7,101 bases of DNA from the NCBI GenBank assembly GCA_021827805.1, contig JAKAUG010000219.1, positions 298-7,398 on the forward strand, written 5' to 3'. Positions 5,109 to 7,101 of the stretch are shown here, in pieces; the stretch's first letter is position 1, and the number at the start of each line of letters is the position of its first letter. Source of the stretch: Bacillota bacterium. Lineage in GTDB: Bacteria > Bacillota > Sulfobacillia > RBS10-35 > JAJYVN01. The notes under the pieces were generated by a model. It had not been told where the DNA came from, did no database searches, and saw only the letters and a list, made by a program, of their open reading frames with translations. The translations under genes were made by a program, and so were the position numbers.

Positions 5109-5201
5109 CCGCTGACGCGCAACGTCAGCGGTGGGACGGAACCGTCCCGGGGCAGTGGCCCGGGGTGGCGGTGTTCCGCCCGTTCATGGGGGAAAACGGG
5201 C
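5109..5201. repeat. Three successive perfect inverted repeats
   Basis: CCGCTGACG at 5109-5117 pairs with CGTCAGCGG at 5123-5131 around the loop CGCAA. GGGACGG at 5133-5139 pairs with CCGTCCC at 5142-5148, a nearly continuous 16-bp palindrome. GCCCGTT at 5178-5184 pairs with AACGGGC at 5195-5201 around a 10-base loop. The first two are separated by one base. They lie between the IS remnant and the helicase gene and could be a terminator, an operator pair or a structured RNA. No T-tract is seen. Confidence 0.55.
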
Positions 5202-5400
5202 TGTTGGCGCTGAAGGAGTCGACGGCGGCGCTGGATCCGCAGGCCGAGGTGTTCCGCCCGTTCGCGGCGGTGGCCGCCCGGCGGACCGCCGTGCTGGTGC
5301 GTCGTTGCGTGGGGTGGGCGCGGCTCCGCGACCGCGTGCCGCTGTCGCGGGGGGGACCGGTGGAGGGCAGAACGCACGAGGAGTTGGTGGCAGCAGGGGG
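5165..5400 (+). other. GC3-biased open stretch, possible gene fragment of unknown product
   Basis: From GTG at 5165 the + frame reads VAVFRPFMGENGLLALKEST and continues with DPQAEVFRPFAAVAARRTAV and LVRRCVGWARLRDRVPL. For about 60 codons nearly every third base is G or C, which the other two + frames do not show, so it looks coding. The same positions are also third bases of the open - frame, so the strand is not settled. The 15-base string GTGTTCCGCCCGTTC occurs twice, 78 bases apart and in frame, giving VFRPF twice. There is no good ribosome site, no recognised family and no stop before the helicase gene. The bias fades after about 5400. It may be a decayed gene or a fragment left by the IS event. 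Confidence 0.25.
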
Positions 5401-5610
5401 CGAATATGCCGCCTGTGGGGCACGCAGGCGCAATGGTACGCTGGGGGCTGGGCGTGCCCGGATCCCCCCCTCTCGGTCACACCGCACCCCAACGCCCTTC
5501 CGCGCGGGTTGGCAGCCAGATCGCGCCCGATCCACTGCGCTATGCTGGGCGGGGCGGCCGCGGGTGATCCGCTGGCCGCCGTCCCTGGCAGACTTTAAAG
5601 AAGGGAGGCC
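5401..5610. other. Upstream region of the SNF2 helicase gene
   Basis: No gene is supported here. GGGGGC (5443-5448) could pair with the CCCCCCC run at 5464-5470. A -10-like TATGCT lies at 5541-5546, but the only -35-like string (TTGGCA at 5509-5514) is 26 bases away, too far for a standard promoter. The helicase promoter is therefore not identified. Confidence 0.3.
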
Positions 5611-5616
5611 GTGGCC

Positions 5617-7101
5617 TTGGCGGCCCAGGACCCACACCATCCCGCCGTCTGTTTCTTGGTCCACCGACAGGGGCAGGAACTCGGGGCGTCCGCCGACTGG
5701 GGCGAGGTCCGCAACCTGCTGGGAAGACAGGGGGCGATCCGTCTCCAGGCAGGGCGCGCCGCCATCACCATCGATCCCGACGAACAGGCCGCCATCCAGC
5801 CGAGCCCCGCCGCGTGGCGCGCCGTGGAGGAGCGGGGGCCATGGGCCGTGTGCACGCCGGAGACGGCGGCCGTCGGCTGGCCGCTGAGCGTTCCAGAGGC
5901 ATGGGGACGACTGCTGCAACGCATCCTCGCCGGAGAGGAGGCGTCTGATGCACACACCGCCCTGGTGGACGCGGCCACCGACGTCTGGCTCCGCCCCGGA
6001 TTCGAGACGTTGCTCTCCCAAACGCAGCTGCGCTTCGTCCCATTCCCCCACCAGGTGGCGGCCGCCACCACCGTCTTGCGGCGCATGCGCGGACGGGCCC
6101 TGTTGGCCGACGAGGTCGGGCTTGGTAAGACCATCGAGGCCGGCCTGATCCTGACCGAGCTCTATCTGCGCCGGCAGGCCTCGCACACGCTGATCCTCGT
6201 CCCCGCCGGACTGGTCGGACAGTGGGCGGAGGAACTCGACCGCAAGTTCGCCCTTCCCTGCCTGATCCACGGGAGCAGCGCCTGGCAGGCCGCCGCCGAT
6301 CCCTGGGGCGCACCGATCATCCTGGCATCCCTGGCCGCGGCCAGACGCGCGCCGCACAGCGCGGCCGCGGCGGCCGCGCCCTGGGACCTGGTGATCGTCG
6401 ATGAGGCGCACCGTGTGAAAAACCCACGCAGTGCATCCGCGCAACTGGTCAAGTCGCTCCAGACCCGCTACTTGCTGCTGCTGACGGCAACCCCCGTGGA
6501 AAACCGCCTGGACGAACTCTACCAGTTGGTGAATCTGCTGCGGCCAGGACACCTGGGCACCCCGACGCAGTTTCGGCGGCAGTATGGCGCGGCGACCACT
6601 GCCGCCACCGTCCGCAATCTGCCTGTCCTGCAGCGCCAGATGCGTGAGATCATGGTCCGCCACCGCCGCAGCGAGGTCGCCGTGATGCTGCCGCGCCGCT
6701 TGGCCGAGACTCGCCGCGTTCAGGCCGCCCCGGGTGAACTCGAACTGTATGCACAGGTGTCGGCGCATGTGCGGACCACGGGACGGACGGCGACCCCTGC
6801 CGAACGCATGGCGTTGCGCAGCCTCCAACGGCTGGCCGGAAGCAGCCCGGCCGCCCTGGCGCGCGGGCTGGAACGAATGGACCGCCCCCCAACCCCCCTG
6901 CGGGCGGGGGTGCCGCAAACCGCCAAGCTGGCCGCCCTGCTGCACCTTCTCGACCGCCACCTGGGTCAGGGCGAGAAGGTCGTTGTCTTCACGGGATTCC
7001 GCGCCACGCTGGATATGCTGGCCGAGGCCCTGGACGCCGCAGGGGTCGACGCGGCGGTCTACCATGGCGGACTCGGCCGACGCGACAAGGATGCGGTCAT
7101 C
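5617..7101 (+). CDS. SNF2-family DEAH helicase (YqhH/RapA-like), 5' part
   Basis: This is a superfamily 2 SNF2-type ATP-dependent DNA or chromatin-like translocase. The first 495 residues are visible and the frame is open at the right edge. Residues 1-140 are a variable N-terminal region. A Q-motif-like FPHQVAAATTVL follows, then motif I ADEVGLGKTIEAG (Lys171), motif Ia LILVPAGLVGQW, motif II VDEAH (262-265), motif III LTATPVENRLDELYQLVNLL (290-293 TATP) and the GHLG segment. The C-terminal helicase lobe opens with VVVFTGFR (458-462) and continues out of the window. ADEVGLGKTIEAGLIL, LVPAGLVGQW and the RPGHLG segment resemble Bacillus YqhH. GGAGG at 5604-5608 is 8 bases from TTG at 5617 but only 2 from the in-frame GTG at 5611, so TTG is preferred. 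An alanine run lies near residues 250-256. The role is probably in transcription recycling or DNA repair, by family analogy. Confidence 0.92.
   Translation, partial: MAAQDPHHPAVCFLVHRQGQELGASADWGEVRNLLGRQGAIRLQAGRAAITIDPDEQAAIQPSPAAWRAVEERGPWAVCTPETAAVGWPLSVPEAWGRLLQRILAGEEASDAHTALVDAATDVWLRPGFETLLSQTQLRFVPFPHQVAAATTVLRRMRGRALLADEVGLGKTIEAGLILTELYLRRQASHTLILVPAGLVGQWAEELDRKFALPCLIHGSSAWQAAADPWGAPIILASLAAARRAPHSAAAAAAPWDLVIVDEAHRVKNPRSASAQLVKSLQTRYLLLLTATPVENRLDELYQLVNLLRPGHLGTPTQFRRQYGAATTAATVRNLPVLQRQMREIMVRHRRSEVAVMLPRRLAETRRVQAAPGELELYAQVSAHVRTTGRTATPAERMALRSLQRLAGSSPAALARGLERMDRPPTPLRAGVPQTAKLAALLHLLDRHLGQGEKVVVFTGFRATLDMLAEALDAAGVDAAVYHGGLGRRDKDAVI

Noticed and set aside
4003..5115. 370-codon open frame on the + strand over the tnpB remnant
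   Set aside because: The - strand clearly encodes TnpB and the 91-residue protein there; the + frame has no recognisable content.
5509..5546. TTGGCA and TATGCT as a sigma-70-type promoter for the helicase
   Set aside because: Their spacing is 26 bases, well beyond the usual 16-18.
5125..7065. 646-codon open frame on the - strand opposite the helicase gene
   Set aside because: It is the antisense shadow of the SNF2 helicase, which has all its motifs in the + frame. The - translation is low-complexity Arg/Gly/Gln-rich with no family resemblance.
1..7101. CRISPR array, tRNA or rRNA genes
   Set aside because: No regularly spaced repeats with unique spacers and no tRNA or rRNA signatures were seen on either strand.

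Overview
The window is high-GC DNA (roughly two thirds G+C by eye) with strong GGAGG-type ribosome binding sites, GTG and TTG starts, and an LPXTG sortase-anchored surface protein. That points to a Gram-positive, single-membrane bacterium. A deep-branching high-GC Firmicute or an Actinomycete fits best, because the SNF2 protein resembles Bacillus YqhH and the cytochrome b resembles forms I associate with Actinomycetota. This placement is inference from family resemblance.

Layout from left to right. (1) The 3' end of a HIT (histidine triad) nucleotide-phosphoramidase gene on + runs into a strong GC-rich hairpin at 275-313. A convergent - strand gene for a secreted LPKTG cell-wall protein ends at the same hairpin. 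(2) The LPXTG gene is preceded by a possible 14-codon leader ORF and about 450 further bases with no gene but with competing hairpins. Beyond that lies an AT-rich pair of dyads at 1635-1662. (3) A compact, overlapping four-gene - strand operon spans 3696 to 1721: a 54-residue single-helix protein, a b6-type cytochrome b N-terminal subunit (H78/H92 and H168/H183), a 309-residue membrane-anchored partner with a large extracytoplasmic part, and an 89-residue two-helix protein. A large bipartite hairpin follows the last stop. (4) A cluster of three small hairpins follows a 91-residue Cys/His-rich orphan protein gene on -. (5) An IS200/IS605-type remnant holds the N-terminal part of tnpB, cut before the RuvC nuclease core. 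(6) About 650 bases between tnpB and the next gene hold perfect inverted repeats and a strongly GC3-biased open stretch with no recognised product. (7) A SNF2/DEAH helicase gene on + (YqhH-like) runs off the right edge.

The best candidate for an under-described system is the cytochrome b operon. It keeps the four b6-type haem histidines, but in place of the usual TGY-x-x-PWDQ segment it has a SQQNLDSQW segment. Where subunit IV would be expected it has a tethered extracytoplasmic protein. Two small membrane proteins are translationally coupled to it, and no Rieske protein or cytochrome c is seen in the window. It is probably a quinol-oxidising membrane complex, but its electron acceptor cannot be read from this sequence.
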